In this document: positions 44,769 to 55,667 of the stretch, in pieces
Layout: every line of letters begins with the position of its first letter
Position numbering within the stretch: position 1 is the stretch's first letter
Source of the DNA: Brassica napus
Taxonomy: Eukaryota; Streptophyta; Magnoliopsida; Brassicales; Brassicaceae
Direction of reading: 5' to 3'
Length of the DNA: 64,000 nt
NCBI RefSeq assembly: GCF_020379485.1
Contig: NC_063448.1
Span: 46,881,218 to 46,945,217, forward strand
Program-made: the position numbers and the translations under genes
Notes under the pieces: generated by a model
Told to the model about the DNA's origin: nothing
The model's input: only the letters and a program-made list of their open reading frames with translations
Databases searched by the model: none

Positions 44769-45837
44769 TTAGCGGTGTAGATTGATGTCGGGTGGGTGTA
44801 GATCGATGATGTGGGGTGGTTGTCGATCGATCTCATCAGGTTGGTGTCGACCGATGCTAGCCTCTAGTGAAGTTTCCAGATCCTTTTCTGAAGTGTGCTG
44901 ATGGTCATCAAGCTTCTTCTCCAAGTTATGATCCAGATTCTCAGGTGTTGTCTCTTCCTCTAGCTCCAAGAAATCTTCCATAGTGATCTCTCTGTCTACA
45001 TCTGGGACAAGAACATAACTTGATACATTGGTGCTCTTCTGTGTCGACCTATTGATCGATGTTGAGGTCTTGTCGTCGGTCGACATTGAGGTCATGTTGT
45101 CGATCGACGTTGAGGTCGTGATGTCGATCGACGTTGAGGTCGTGATGTCGATTGACGTTGAGGTCGTGATGTCGATCGACGTTGAGGTCGTGATGTCGAT
45201 CGACGTTGAGTTCGTGATGTCGATAGACGTTGAGGTTTTATCTTTAGTACCAGCTTCCTCTACTCTGCTCAGCTCTCCAGACACATGTTGTTCATCCCTT
45301 TTTGCCATAATGTCGTCGAGCAGCTGTATTGGAATCATATACTCCTCTTCTAACAATGCCAAGAACCTGTCCCATTTATCATTCTTCTCCTTTTCTCGAG
45401 TTGTTGTAGCTTCATAGAGATATTTGTTGAGGAATGCGGTCTTAATGTCCTCCCAGCAGGTTAAAGATCTTGGCTGCAACTGACTGAACCAGCTAAATGC
45501 ATCTCCAAATAGAAAATAGGGGAAGATTTTTGCAGATAATGTGGTCTACAGATACTTCATTATGCTCGCTTGCATAGGCTAACTCCTCAAGTTCTTTGAT
45601 AAGGTCTCTGGGATCTTCATGAGGAAGACCTCGGAAAGGGTCCACACTTCCCCAATAATACCATTCGCGATTCAGATCAAAGTTGTTTGTCTCAGCAACA
45701 TCAATCACATCAGGGATTACAGCACCCTCTGCATTAATCAATGGTCCTGTGCTTTTGTGAGTGCGACCTTCTTCGTCTCTTAACATCCCATTCTCGTCCA
45801 CTGTAAATATGAGCACTTCAACCTTCTCTGCCTCCAA
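44769..45837 (-). pseudogene. Gag-like ORF of the minus gypsy element, frameshifted
   Basis: 45837-45493 reads a gag N-terminal region (DENGMLRDEEGRTH, then FRGLPHEDPRDLIKELEELA). The frame shifts near 45485, and 45479-44769 continues with the RSLTCWEDIKTAFLNKYLYE motif of the retrotransposon gag family (PF03732). It then diverges into repeated TSIDITTS units and an acidic tail. Neither start is an ATG, and the 5' end is cut at 45938. The frames are broken, so no function is expected. Confidence 0.7.
45035..45240. repeat. 24-bp minisatellite encoding TSIDITTS units
   Basis: GTCGATCGACGTTGAGGTCG-type 24-bp units repeat about eight times with few changes. On the minus strand each encodes the octapeptide TSIDITTS. 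Confidence 0.85.
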
Positions 45838-46157
45838 ACAAGTGGTGTGAGACGGCGGATGAACAGTGTCAGTTGACGGTGGATGAACAGTGTCGATCGA
45901 CGATTGATGAGCAGTGTCGATCGACGATTTTCTTTTTTAGCACCAAAACCCCAAAAAATTGCTATTGAACAAACACTTGTTCAATATAAAACTGCAATTT
46001 ACTTTTAAAACTCTTAAAACATCTTTGCTTAACCAATCATATTAGAATCCTTAGGTTCCCTAGCTCCCTGTGAATTCGATCCCTAAGTACTACAACTCGA
46101 CCTCTTATTTGAGAGATTATAAATCACTCCTTAGGGTAATTTGAGTGGTGTCAAACT

Positions 46158-46175
46158 TGGCGCCGTTGCCGGGGA
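46158..46175 (+). promoter_or_regulatory. Retrotransposon primer-binding site (tRNA-Asp type)
   Basis: TGGCGCCGTTGCCGGGGA, four bases after the LTR end, pairs with the 3' end of plant tRNA-Asp as I recall it. This is typical of the Athila group. Confidence 0.85.
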
Positions 46176-46246
46176 GCTTTGATCGCCTATTTTCTAATTT
46201 TTGTTAAGTATTCTGACATAAAATTTTTTCTTGGATTTTCAGGTAC

Positions 46247-49158
46247 ATGCCCAGCAGTACCAGAAGCAACAAGGAATCCCAATTGATATTCTCACCAGAT
46301 CCTGCAAGTTTGGAATGCACGATCAGTATGGAAGCGCGCTCCCTATCGACCGACAACAACACTTTCGTGTCGTTCGATTCCGCTCAACCACCGTCGACCC
46401 AGACACCAGTCCCGTCGACCGATTCTCGCTCACCCCTGTCGATCGACAACACAAACCTTCCATCGACCGATACCCTTCACCCAAAATCGATCGACATTCC
46501 ATCTCGGACATCGATCGATACTGAACCGCGAGACATGGTTGCACCTTTGATACTTGTTCGGGACAACAATGGAGACCTGCATGACCAGGAGGGCCATCTG
46601 CGTAATGCAGCAGGTCAGAGAATAGATGCTCAGGGGGCTGCAATCCCTGAGCCTTATGCTACTACTATAGGTACTACCTTACCTGTAGATGGGGCTGCGC
46701 AACCCAGGACGTTGGATGACTACAACCGTCCAGATCGCTACTACACCAACATATCAGCCATCCTTCCTCCCACCATTGAGAGGAATTTTGAGTTGAAAAC
46801 GCAGTACTACACACTTGTGGGACAGTTACCCTACCATGGACTATCCCACAAGCATCCTATGGACCATCTGGAGAGGTTCGAGGATCTGATTTCTGCTATT
46901 AGAGTCGAGGGAGTCTCTGAGGACTACCTATTATGCAAGCTTTTCAGATATTCAATTGCTGGAGAGGCTCTGCATTGGCCCAAGCAGTTACAACTAGGAT
47001 CTCTTAAATCCTGGAACAACATCAAGAACGCATTCTTATGCAATTTCTTTGATGAGGCGCGTGCTGAGGACTTGAGGAGCAAGATTGCTACATTCACTCA
47101 GGAGCCTGCAAAATCATTCAAAGGCTCTTGGATCAGATTCAAGTCCTACCAGAGAAACTGTCCACACCATGGATTCAATGAGGTACAGCTACTCAGTACT
47201 TTCTACAGAGGCATCGCGGTGCAGTACCAAATGGCTCTTGATGCTTCCAGCAATGGAAACTTCAATACCAGGAATCCAGAGGAGGCATTCAAGGTGATTG
47301 AAAACCTAGCATCCAGCAATAGCACCAAGAACACTGATTTTGAGAGGAAGAGATTGATATCACTCAAATTACCCTAATGAGTGATTTATACTCTCTCAAA
47401 TAAGAGGTCGAGTTGTAGTACTTAGGGATCGAATTCACAGGGAGCTAGGGAACCAATTAGATCTAATAGTTATTTGATTAAGCTAGGCAAATAATTTATA
47501 AAGTAGTAAATAAATAATGCAAAGCAGTAATAAAGCAGTAAACAAGTTGAACAAGACTATTGTTCAGCTTGGCAAGGAGTTTGTTTGATGGAAGGATGGT
47601 TTGCTAGATCTAGGGTTTCTATTCAGGTAATCATGATTATAATGATATAGAGGCTAATTGTTGCTTGCAAGATATTATAGAACTCAACTGGGAGTACAAA
47701 TCTAACAACTTCCGTTGTATAGACAGTCTAATATCTAGATCTTGGATCTCAACTCTCGTTTTATTAATCACAAGAAAGTGTCGATCGATATTCCAATGGG
47801 CGTATCGATCGATACACCTTTTGCACCGTCGATCGATTATTCAAGTTTGATATCGATCTACGCGCTCTAGTTAAGCTTTATGCGCAGGTTGATTATGTGT
47901 TCACTAGGGTTCCTAAATCAACTCTCGTATGTTTCTAGCAATCCTAGCTTAATAGAATTCAGTTCAGAGAAAAGACCAAGCGATGACATTTTGCCTAATG
48001 ATTCTAAGATCAGGGTTCTAGTTCATTTCTCTAGAACACAAGCAGTAAGAACAATCCTATGATGAATATCACAACTTAGCAGTACCATATTTTGGGTTAA
48101 TCTCTCATAACCTATCTGAATCCTAAACCTAACAGGTAGATCTACTCAATCATGAAGTTGTCACAGAAAATCATAGATGAATAGATATAATAGAATAGAT
48201 AAAAGCAATGAAAACCAAAGGAGTTCCAGGAGGACTCTGAAGGAGTTCCTCCTTTCTCTCCTAACTAAGAACAAGAATCAAAGAAAGCTTAGCCTTCAAC
48301 AATGGCTTAGAAAACACATAAATAGGGTTTCTGGTCGTCTCAAGGGTATTATGGTAATTTGGGGTTGCTTCTAGGCTTCAGTCGGACATAAAATATGCTC
48401 GGTCCGCATTCTGGCATCCATATCAATCGATGTCAAGATTTCTGCATCGATCGACATACGTTCATCAACTCAACAGCTTCCTCTCGCGAGGCAGACTGAC
48501 CACTCTTCAGTAAAACATGCATAACTTCCGCTACAAGAGTTGATTGACCTCAAACCGGTGGAATTGGAAAGCTAACTCAAAGCTCTATCTTGTATAAAAA
48601 GATGAGCTCAATCAAACGGTAGGAAGGTCTCCATACATAGCTAGACATCTGACACGTCTGTGCAGCTCTGCACTCAAAAGGCTTCAAAAGACACCAAAAT
48701 CACCACTTTCCTCCAAAACGTACCTGAACCTGTAAATACTCTAAATAGACTCTATATAATAGTAATTAGTTATTAAAACACTTATAGACCATGGCTATAA
48801 ATGGGTAGAATCCATTGTCTATCAGAGATCTGTCACCATCCTTGGGAATGATCAGATGGATTAGGTGAAGGCAAAACTGGACAGTGTTCACAAGCTTCTC
48901 AAGAAGCAGGTTAGCTTTGTTGATGATGCAGAAGCTGTAGAGGGTAGAGCAGAGGAAGAAGAAGTAAACTACATTGGTGGAGCTGGATTCCAAGGAAACC
49001 AGGGTGTAAACAGAAACTCCTATGGAAATATGAGTAACTTCAACAAAAATTCGCAGTACCAGAAACCCTACAACAACAGCTACAACAACAACATGAATTT
49101 TGGAAGTTCCTACTACCAGAAGCCACCGCCACCTACTCAAGAGAGCAAGATTGAATAG
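46247..49158 (+). pseudogene. Gag of the plus gypsy element, split by a solo LTR
   Basis: 46247-47354 encodes about 369 residues. First comes an N-terminal region with SID/STD repeats, then the retrotransposon gag domain (PF03732; motifs GLSHKHPMDHLERFEDL, LKSWNNIKNAFLCNFFDE). After the inserted LTR the frame resumes (48830 on: KAKLDSVHKLLKKQVSF, then a Gly/Asn/Tyr/Gln-rich tail) and stops with TAG at 49156-49158, in an ESKIE-stop-MLDKIFE context where Glu is expected. No zinc knuckle was recognised. Gag would form the particle shell; this copy cannot. Confidence 0.8.
47355..48824 (-). mobile_element. Solo LTR (minus orientation) inside gag, TSD GAGAT
   Basis: The 1470-bp LTR, TGATAT...ATCA on the plus strand, is flanked by GAGAT at 47350-47354 and 48825-48829. 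It is the reverse complement of the LTR family seen at 54086-55389. A solo LTR with intact 5-bp TSD arises by insertion followed by LTR-LTR recombination. Confidence 0.92.
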
Positions 49159-49764
49159 ATGCTCGATAAGATTTTTGAGGCACAGCAGCGAATGACTGTA
49201 GACTTCAATGGGAAGATAGATTCTGTCTACACCAATCTGAACACAAAGTTTGAGACTTTGAGCTCTCATGTGAAGAAGATGGAGATACAGGTTGTGCAGA
49301 CATGAGATGCTATTAGGAGGCAGAAAGCTTCAACAAGAGGAGTAGGGGATGATGTGATGAAGCACCATGTGAATGCCATTATTGAGGATGAATTTTGGTA
49401 AGTGGTGAAGGAAGAGAAGCTGCAAGAAGGCGATTTCGAGGTAGAAAGTTTGATGAGTTTCGGCGGGTCACATTGGTGTCGACCGACACCAGACACCGAG
49501 CATCGATCGACATACACCAACTCAAATCGATCGACAGGAGTACCAGAGCATCGATCGACAACGCCTACGGAGTCAACCGCATCTTGCAATACCGTGAAGA
49601 TTCTAACTCACGAGGAGTTCACAGCAAAACACCCACATCCACCCAACCCTGACAATGTCTGAATCGATCGACATGCCAACAACAACGTCGATCGACACTC
49701 AGAAGCTAATATCGATCAACAACCATCACCGCTTTTCGATCGACGTCCACCTATTACCTACCGA
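49159..49764 (+). other. Decayed gag-protease linker with TCGATCGA repeats
   Basis: Broken frames continue the gag tail. From about 49480 to 49745 they carry TCGATCGACA units encoding SIDR/SIDN/SIDT. There is no separate gene. Confidence 0.55.
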
Positions 49765-50562
49765 GTGCAGATGCCGAAGATAGATGTAGCACGACTTAAC
49801 GCACTCAGGCCTAAACCTAAACCTTCAGAACAACCACTGGAGCCTGTCAGGACACCTTCAGATGATGGAGATGATCCCATGGAAGAAGATAGGGTTTCTA
49901 CTGAAAGAACCCTAAGGAGAAGAAAGGAAAAAGTGGCAAAACATCTGAAGAGGGAGGCTAATGAAAAGGAAAATGAAAATTTCCAAAAGAGAGTCTTCAG
50001 GATTCCTCTACATACGCCATTCGAAGAAGCTTATTACAGCCACAAATTGTGGATGTTCTTCAGAGAAACCAGAGAGGAAGAAGAAGACATTAGGAGAATG
50101 TTCTATAAAGTTAGAGAAAAGATAAGGAGAAGGATTACATTGAAGAAGAAGAGTGATCCTGGGCAATTTGCAATACCATGCACAGTGCAGGGTATTGAAT
50201 TCCCACATGCCTTGTGCGACACAGGAACATCAGTCAGCATCCTACCTAGGGTTATGGCAGACCATCTGGGTCTGCAGGTGGAGCCTTCACAGGAATTGTT
50301 CACTTTTGTGGATTGTTCCCAGAAGAACTTAGAGGTGCAGTTTGGCAATGCCCTAGTTCCAGTTGATTTTCATGTCTTGGACGTCAAATTAAACTGGAAC
50401 TCTTCTCTACTACTTGGGAAAGCCTTCTTGTCAACAGTGGGAGCAGTATGCAACTTGCAAACCAACCAGTTATGTCTAACACTCATCGATCCTAATGCCC
50501 ACTATGACCCTATCCCAGTCAAGAAGCCACATACGATCTCCAGAAGAATCAATGATGCATGA
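49765..50562 (+). pseudogene. Retrotransposon aspartic protease region
   Basis: A frame of about 263 residues (first ATG 49771) has a basic, charged N-terminal part and a retropepsin-like domain (about 50150-50500). Its catalytic motif is ALCDTGTSVSILP, with the later LLLGKAFLSTVG flap/core motif. The protease would cut the Gag polyprotein. It is not joined in frame to gag, and the polymerase domains expected downstream are missing. Kept as part of a dead element, although this frame itself is open. Confidence 0.8.
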
Positions 50563-51831
50563 ATCATTGCAGCTTGCCACTGTGGAACCGAGTACGAATC
50601 TGACTACTCTGAATCGATCGACACTCATCCAGTTACGTCGATCGACACAAACCATATGAAATCGACCGACGCTGACAAATAGAAATCGGTCGACACGTAT
50701 CCAGATGAGTGAGAGAATGACTACTACAACCCCACTATTGACGCTTACACAAGACAAAATATGCATACAGACGAGTATGATGAAGACTTCGAGGAGGAAC
50801 GAGCCATTGAGTACATAGCCATCCTTGATGAGGAAGATAAACTCTTCCATCATTCCTCTTGGAAAAGGAATGCACCATCGTTCAACATGACAAGCTTGCC
50901 ATCAATCGACACTCAACCACAACAACGATGCCGAAAGTGAGCATCGACCGACACTGCCTACTACAATCGGTCGACACTGATTTCAACCGTGTGCGAGATG
51001 GAGACTACTCAATTGGTAGTTGGGCAGATGAACACCACCACGAGAGCTTTGCAGTAGAAACAGTAACCTACACCAGGAGCAGATAAACTACAAGATAGTT
51101 TCACAGACGAGGAACTGCTCAACATCCAAAAGCGCGATGATACAGATCAGATTCAAGCAGAAGCTGCTTGGGAAAGAACTCGATCGATCGACACTCGTCA
51201 CCAGAAATCGATCGACAAGCTTCCTCAACAATCGATCGACACCAACAATACCAAGTCGATCGACAACCATCCAATACTGAAAACCACTGTAAGCGAAAAA
51301 GATAAATTAGATAACCAGTATCTAACTCCAGACGAATTTGGTATTTTCAGGGACCCTAATGGCTACGCAAAAGCCATAGACGGCGGCACACTACATGTAT
51401 CTCGAGAAGATATCGTAGATATCCTTCAAACAACCAATGGAGCAGACAATCTGTTCATGCATCAACGCAGCAACCGAGAACAGAAGACTACAAAGGAGTT
51501 CTATGACACAGCTGGTGGCATAGAAAACAGCTTCAAACAACGATCTCGCCATACAACCTATCCATCGATCAACATAGACGTTCCAACGGTCGCCAGACAG
51601 CCAGAATTCGGTAAAAGAGCTTATGACCTTTATGGTAACAGGAAATTCTACTGGGAAGAGAAAGATGAGTATGGAGTCTAAAGAGATGATCGAGAATTTC
51701 CCAGAGATCTAGATGGACACACAATTCCTGTTCACACCAAGGATATCAGAAGACTTCTGGAATGAACTTCAAGAGATGAACAAGCCTACATATATCTTCC
51801 TGAACATGCTAGCTCATTCACACAGACGAAG
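50563..51831 (+). other. Decayed ORFs with SID repeats
   Basis: Several short frames (50859-51086, 51457-51681) and stop codons are interspersed with TCGATCGACA units at 50613-50700 and 51180-51262. No polymerase, RNase H or integrase signature was seen. Confidence 0.5.
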
Positions 51832-52749
51832 TTGGTACCAGAGATCTACACCAAGGACGAGATCAATGAGATGTTCTATGGAGTCTGTGGTGAACATGAG
51901 AAGAACAAAGAAGCCTTCCAGATGAAGCTTGATGGTGTTTACTATCCATTGAATGATAGTATAAGTTGGCTAACCACTTGCATGGAGGAGATGAAGCAAG
52001 ACATAGCCAGAATTCAGAACGCGACCGACGTTGCTCGACTTCCATCGATCGACAGAAGACAACCCCAATCGATCGACAATAGACAATCACCATCGATCGA
52101 CAGACACCATCACGCATCGATCGACAACCGCTTGGCTGCATCGATCGACACCAATCCGCCACGTCCACACACAATGAAGTCTCAACCAGATTTCCACACC
52201 AGAGAAGAGGTAGATCAGTTGGTAGAAGGGATCTATAGAGCTCTGGAAACTACAGAGGATAGGCTTGATGGGAGATATGATGACATCTATTTCCCAATGG
52301 ATCTTACTATCAGTGCATTGACCTCCAAGGTCGAAGCTATACAAGGGGAGTTGGTGGAGATTCAGAGTTACATTGCGCGTCGACCAGAAGCATCGATATC
52401 GATCGACAGACGCAAAAATAAATCCATCGACACCAACCATTCAACATCGATCGACAGTGATACAAACCGAGGCCGGCTAGTACCAAAGACGACATCCGAC
52501 ATGTCCAACACACCTTACCATGGAAAAGAGATCTCAACTGACACTTACGCCGCACTTACCAGACATCAATTCAACCTTGAGAGTCTTGGTGATAAATTGC
52601 AGAGGATTGAAAGCACAACTGTAACAATGAAGGATAAATGGCGCAAAAGGGATGAGGCAATGAGAGACTTCACTGGTACATGGTTCAATAAGCGCAAAGA
52701 AGAGATGGATACTTGTTTTCCAACAAGTCCCAGTTTTCAACACTACTAG
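51832..52749 (+). pseudogene. Unknown ORF of the gypsy element with a duplicated helical module
   Basis: An open frame of about 305 codons begins with TTG; the first ATG is near 51868. It contains two copies of a helical module of about 60 residues: YTKDEINEMFYG...DGVYYPLNDSISWLT (first) and [18 protein letters not shown]...[19 protein letters not shown] (second). A run of SIDR/SIDN repeats separates them; more SID repeats and a Trp/Arg-rich end (RRIEST-like, then FTGTWFNKRKEEMD) follow. I recognise no domain. It occupies the place of pol. Function unknown; perhaps a relic of gag-like coiled coils. Confidence 0.5.
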
Positions 52750-54085
52750 CCAAAACACCTCCAAAGTCAAGCTAAATGACTATAGCAAAGCGCTGAGTGG
52801 GATGCAACTCATTATTAGGTAATATTTATTAAGTTTTTATTAATTTACTATTTATGTTGGTTTTTAATTATTGCAGGTCATAAAAATAAAAGAAAAATAA
52901 AAGGAAGATCCGAGTAGACGATTGCCATCTGTATCGACCGACGCGAACGAGTCGACATCGATTGACATTGCCTTACCTGCGTCGACCGACATCAACATCT
53001 TTACATCGGTCGACATCTATTCCGGTCTGGTATATCGTTCCTACTTATTACATTGAGTCCTTATGATTTATTTTTAACCATAACTCCGACTGAATTTACA
53101 CTGGGGACAGTGTAGTTTAAGTCTGGGGGGAGGTTTACTGATATTTATTTACTTATTAGTCTTATTAAAAATGTTTTCAAATTAAGTTATTATTGAGTCA
53201 AGAAGGGGATTATGAACTTATAGATTTTTGCTAGATATCTAACCACTCTTTAGCACCATTCTAGACTTACTGATTGCAGATAGTACTAAAGATACTAAAG
53301 TGGATCAACCTGTCAACTATGCACTCTTGCTAAGATTGTTTTGAAGGAACCAAAGCTGACCTCCAACACTAAACCTGACACAACTGCTTGTCTTGGGGCT
53401 TGGTATACATGGGATCAGATTCTTCAAACAAGTCTGGAAAGTAAAGCATTGTGTATATAGATTTATCACCCTTTCTCACTCTATTTTCGAAAAAAAAATT
53501 GTTATTATATTAGATATTTATTAGGAAGGAATTCGAACAGGACTTGGTGGCTACAACCATTAAGGCTTGCTTCACAAATAATCCTAGGATATAGGTCAAA
53601 AAGAAGTGAACATGACTTGGTGGCAACCACCATTAAGGCTTGATTCATGGAAGCCTGTCCAATCTTGGTTAATGATTTTGCATATAAGCAGACTTTGACC
53701 AAGAGAAAAAATTAGTAGAGAGAGAGGATATAAACTAATGTTTAACTGCAGGTACATATACTTGCTTGAAAATCTTAGAATCCTGTGATTGATACTCCCA
53801 AGGTAAAACATTCACTTTTATTTTATGCTAAGAAATGAGGTTGGTAGAGGGGAATGAAAGACAAGATTATGCTAAGTTGTTGGCTAGATGAATTTGGTTG
53901 CTAAGCTAGGATATGGTATGATGTACTTTTGTGACTAGGACTTCTTAGATGTGGATTGCAATATTGTAGAGGTGATGATTCTAAGTTTTAAATCATGTGA
54001 GTCCCTGTTGTTTTTAAAACCTCTTTCAGAGAGACTGCATGTTTGTTTTGCTTGAGGACAAACAAAAGGGTAAGTCTGAGGGAGT
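52750..54085 (+). other. 3' noncoding region of the gypsy element, ending in the polypurine tract
   Basis: No ORF. Several stretches match, in reverse complement, 42000-43850 of the minus element (for example GCGCTGAGTGGGATGCAACT near 52790). It ends AAAAGGGTAAGTCTGAGGGA, immediately before the 3' LTR. Confidence 0.75.
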
Positions 54086-55389
54086 TGATAGACTATGGAT
54101 TTGACCCATTTTCATTCATAGTTTATAGGCGTTTTTACTAATAATTATATTATTTAAGAGTCTATTTATTATATTTATAAGATCAGGAATGTTTTGGAGA
54201 TAAGTGATGATTTTGGAACATTTTGGAGATATTTGGAGCAAGCACCCGAGATGACCATCGAGATCAACTACCGGTCGATATTGGAGAGCTAGAATCGATC
54301 GATACACAAGACATGGTGTCGATCGACAACGAAGCGCGCAGGAAGCCCGTTTGGTCACAGCCAACTTGAAGCCCAAGATTTCACTATTTTACAAGATTGC
54401 CCCTGACGAGTTTTTACCCTAATTATATAAGTTTTGCCGCCATGTTAGAGGCAAAGTGTGTTTTCTTTGTGTTTCATTATTTTATTGATAGATATGAGAG
54501 AAGATCTAAAGTTATAATTTGTGATTGGAACTCAATTGATATCTATATTATTATTCTATGAAGTTTTTATACTTAACTGCTGCTATAAATTGCTTAGCCA
54601 TGTCTGAGTAGTTCTCCTGTTAGATTTTAGGGTTTAAATAGGTTAGGAGGGATTAACCCCACCTATAGATTGCTAAGTTGTGATAATCATCTTTAGGATT
54701 GTTCATTAATGTTTGTGTCTAGATTAACTACCTAGAACATGCCCTTGGATTGATTGATAAAAGCAATAGCTTAATCTCATCCTCAAAACATTCTAATAGA
54801 GCTATGTTTCTTGCTATGAATAAGGCGAGAGCTGATCTAGTGAGCTTAGTAAGCATTCATTCAACCTGCGCATAAAGCTTGACTAGAGCGCGTCGATCGA
54901 TATCACACTTGAATAATCGATCGATGGTGCAAAAGGTATATCGATCGATACGCCCATTGGAATATCGATCGACACTTTCTATAGATCAATATAACGAGAG
55001 TTGAGATCATAGATCTAGTTAATAGACAACATGTCAATTCCCGCAAGAGCCGAAAGACTTGTTGATCAAATAGTTGAGCTTTACATTATCGTGCATGCAA
55101 CTTATCAGGCATCTATAGGATTATAATTCCAACTTTTCTGAATAAAAATCCTAAGTCTAGCTATTTCCTTTTTAAGCACCAAAACCCCAAAAACCTGCTA
55201 TTGAACAAATACTTGTTCAATATAAAACTGCAATTTACTTTTAAAACTCTTTAAACATCTTTGCTTAACAAATCATATTAGAATCTTTAGGTTCCTTAGC
55301 TTCCTGTGAATTCGATCCCTAAGTACTACAACTCGACCTCTTATTTCAGAGAGTATAAATCACTCCTTATGGTAATTTGAGTGGTATCA
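54086..55389 (+). mobile_element. 3' LTR of the plus gypsy element
   Basis: It begins TGATAGACTATGG directly after the purine tract and ends GAGTGGTATCA. It carries at least six TCGATCGA motifs (for example near 54295, 54895 and 54917). Confidence 0.9.
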
Positions 55390-55667
55390 CCCATCATCAG
55401 GGGATCAAGCATATCACCGAAAGAGAGGAGATCTGGTAGGGGGCAAAGAAATAAAGACCAACGGAACTGTAACCGATGCACGCACCGTCACGGCCAGAGA
55501 GAGATGAGAACGACGATGTTTTCACTCGAGCGAGAGGATATACGATAAAGAACTCATAGACTCTCATACTATGTTACATCAGTCTCTAATAAGTTTTGAG
55601 CTTGCCCAATTAAATATTAAAATCTGTATAAATTTTCCATAACGAGGATTGTTGTTTATAAATTATA
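55390..55667. other. Short intergenic stretch
   Basis: No gene seen. It ends with a sequence (ATTTTCCATAACGAGGATTG...) that reappears on the far side of the adjoining Helitron. Confidence 0.5.

Larger units (their letters stand above)
40595..45938 (-). mobile_element. Athila-type gypsy element in minus orientation, both ends truncated
   Basis: Its 3' LTR lies at 40595-41967 (lacking about 90 bp of its outer end). The purine tract AAAAGGGTAAGTCTGAGGGA adjoins it on the minus strand (near 41990-41968). Inward are the 3' noncoding region (42000-43850), short ORF pieces (44724-43960), a gag-like ORF with SID repeats (45479-44769) and a gag N-terminus (45837-45493). It stops at 45938 against another LTR. 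No reverse transcriptase, RNase H or integrase was seen. Confidence 0.8.
45939..55389 (+). mobile_element. Athila-type gypsy element, plus orientation, with nested solo LTR
   Basis: The parts, in order, are a truncated 5' LTR (45939-46153), a tRNA-Asp-type primer site (46158-46175), gag (ATG 46247) interrupted by a solo LTR (47355-48824), the gag C-terminus (48830-49158), a protease ORF (49765-50562), unknown ORFs (to 52749), a 3' noncoding region, a purine tract (about 54064-54085) and a 3' LTR (54086-55389). No RT, RNase H or integrase motifs were seen in the 3.5 kb between protease and LTR, nor elsewhere in the element. It is probably a non-autonomous lineage, now dead. Confidence 0.85.

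Noticed and set aside
44250..52150. CRISPR-like or satellite array from TCGATCGA spacing
   Set aside because: Plant nuclear DNA; the units are short, irregularly spaced and mostly in reading frames of a gypsy element.
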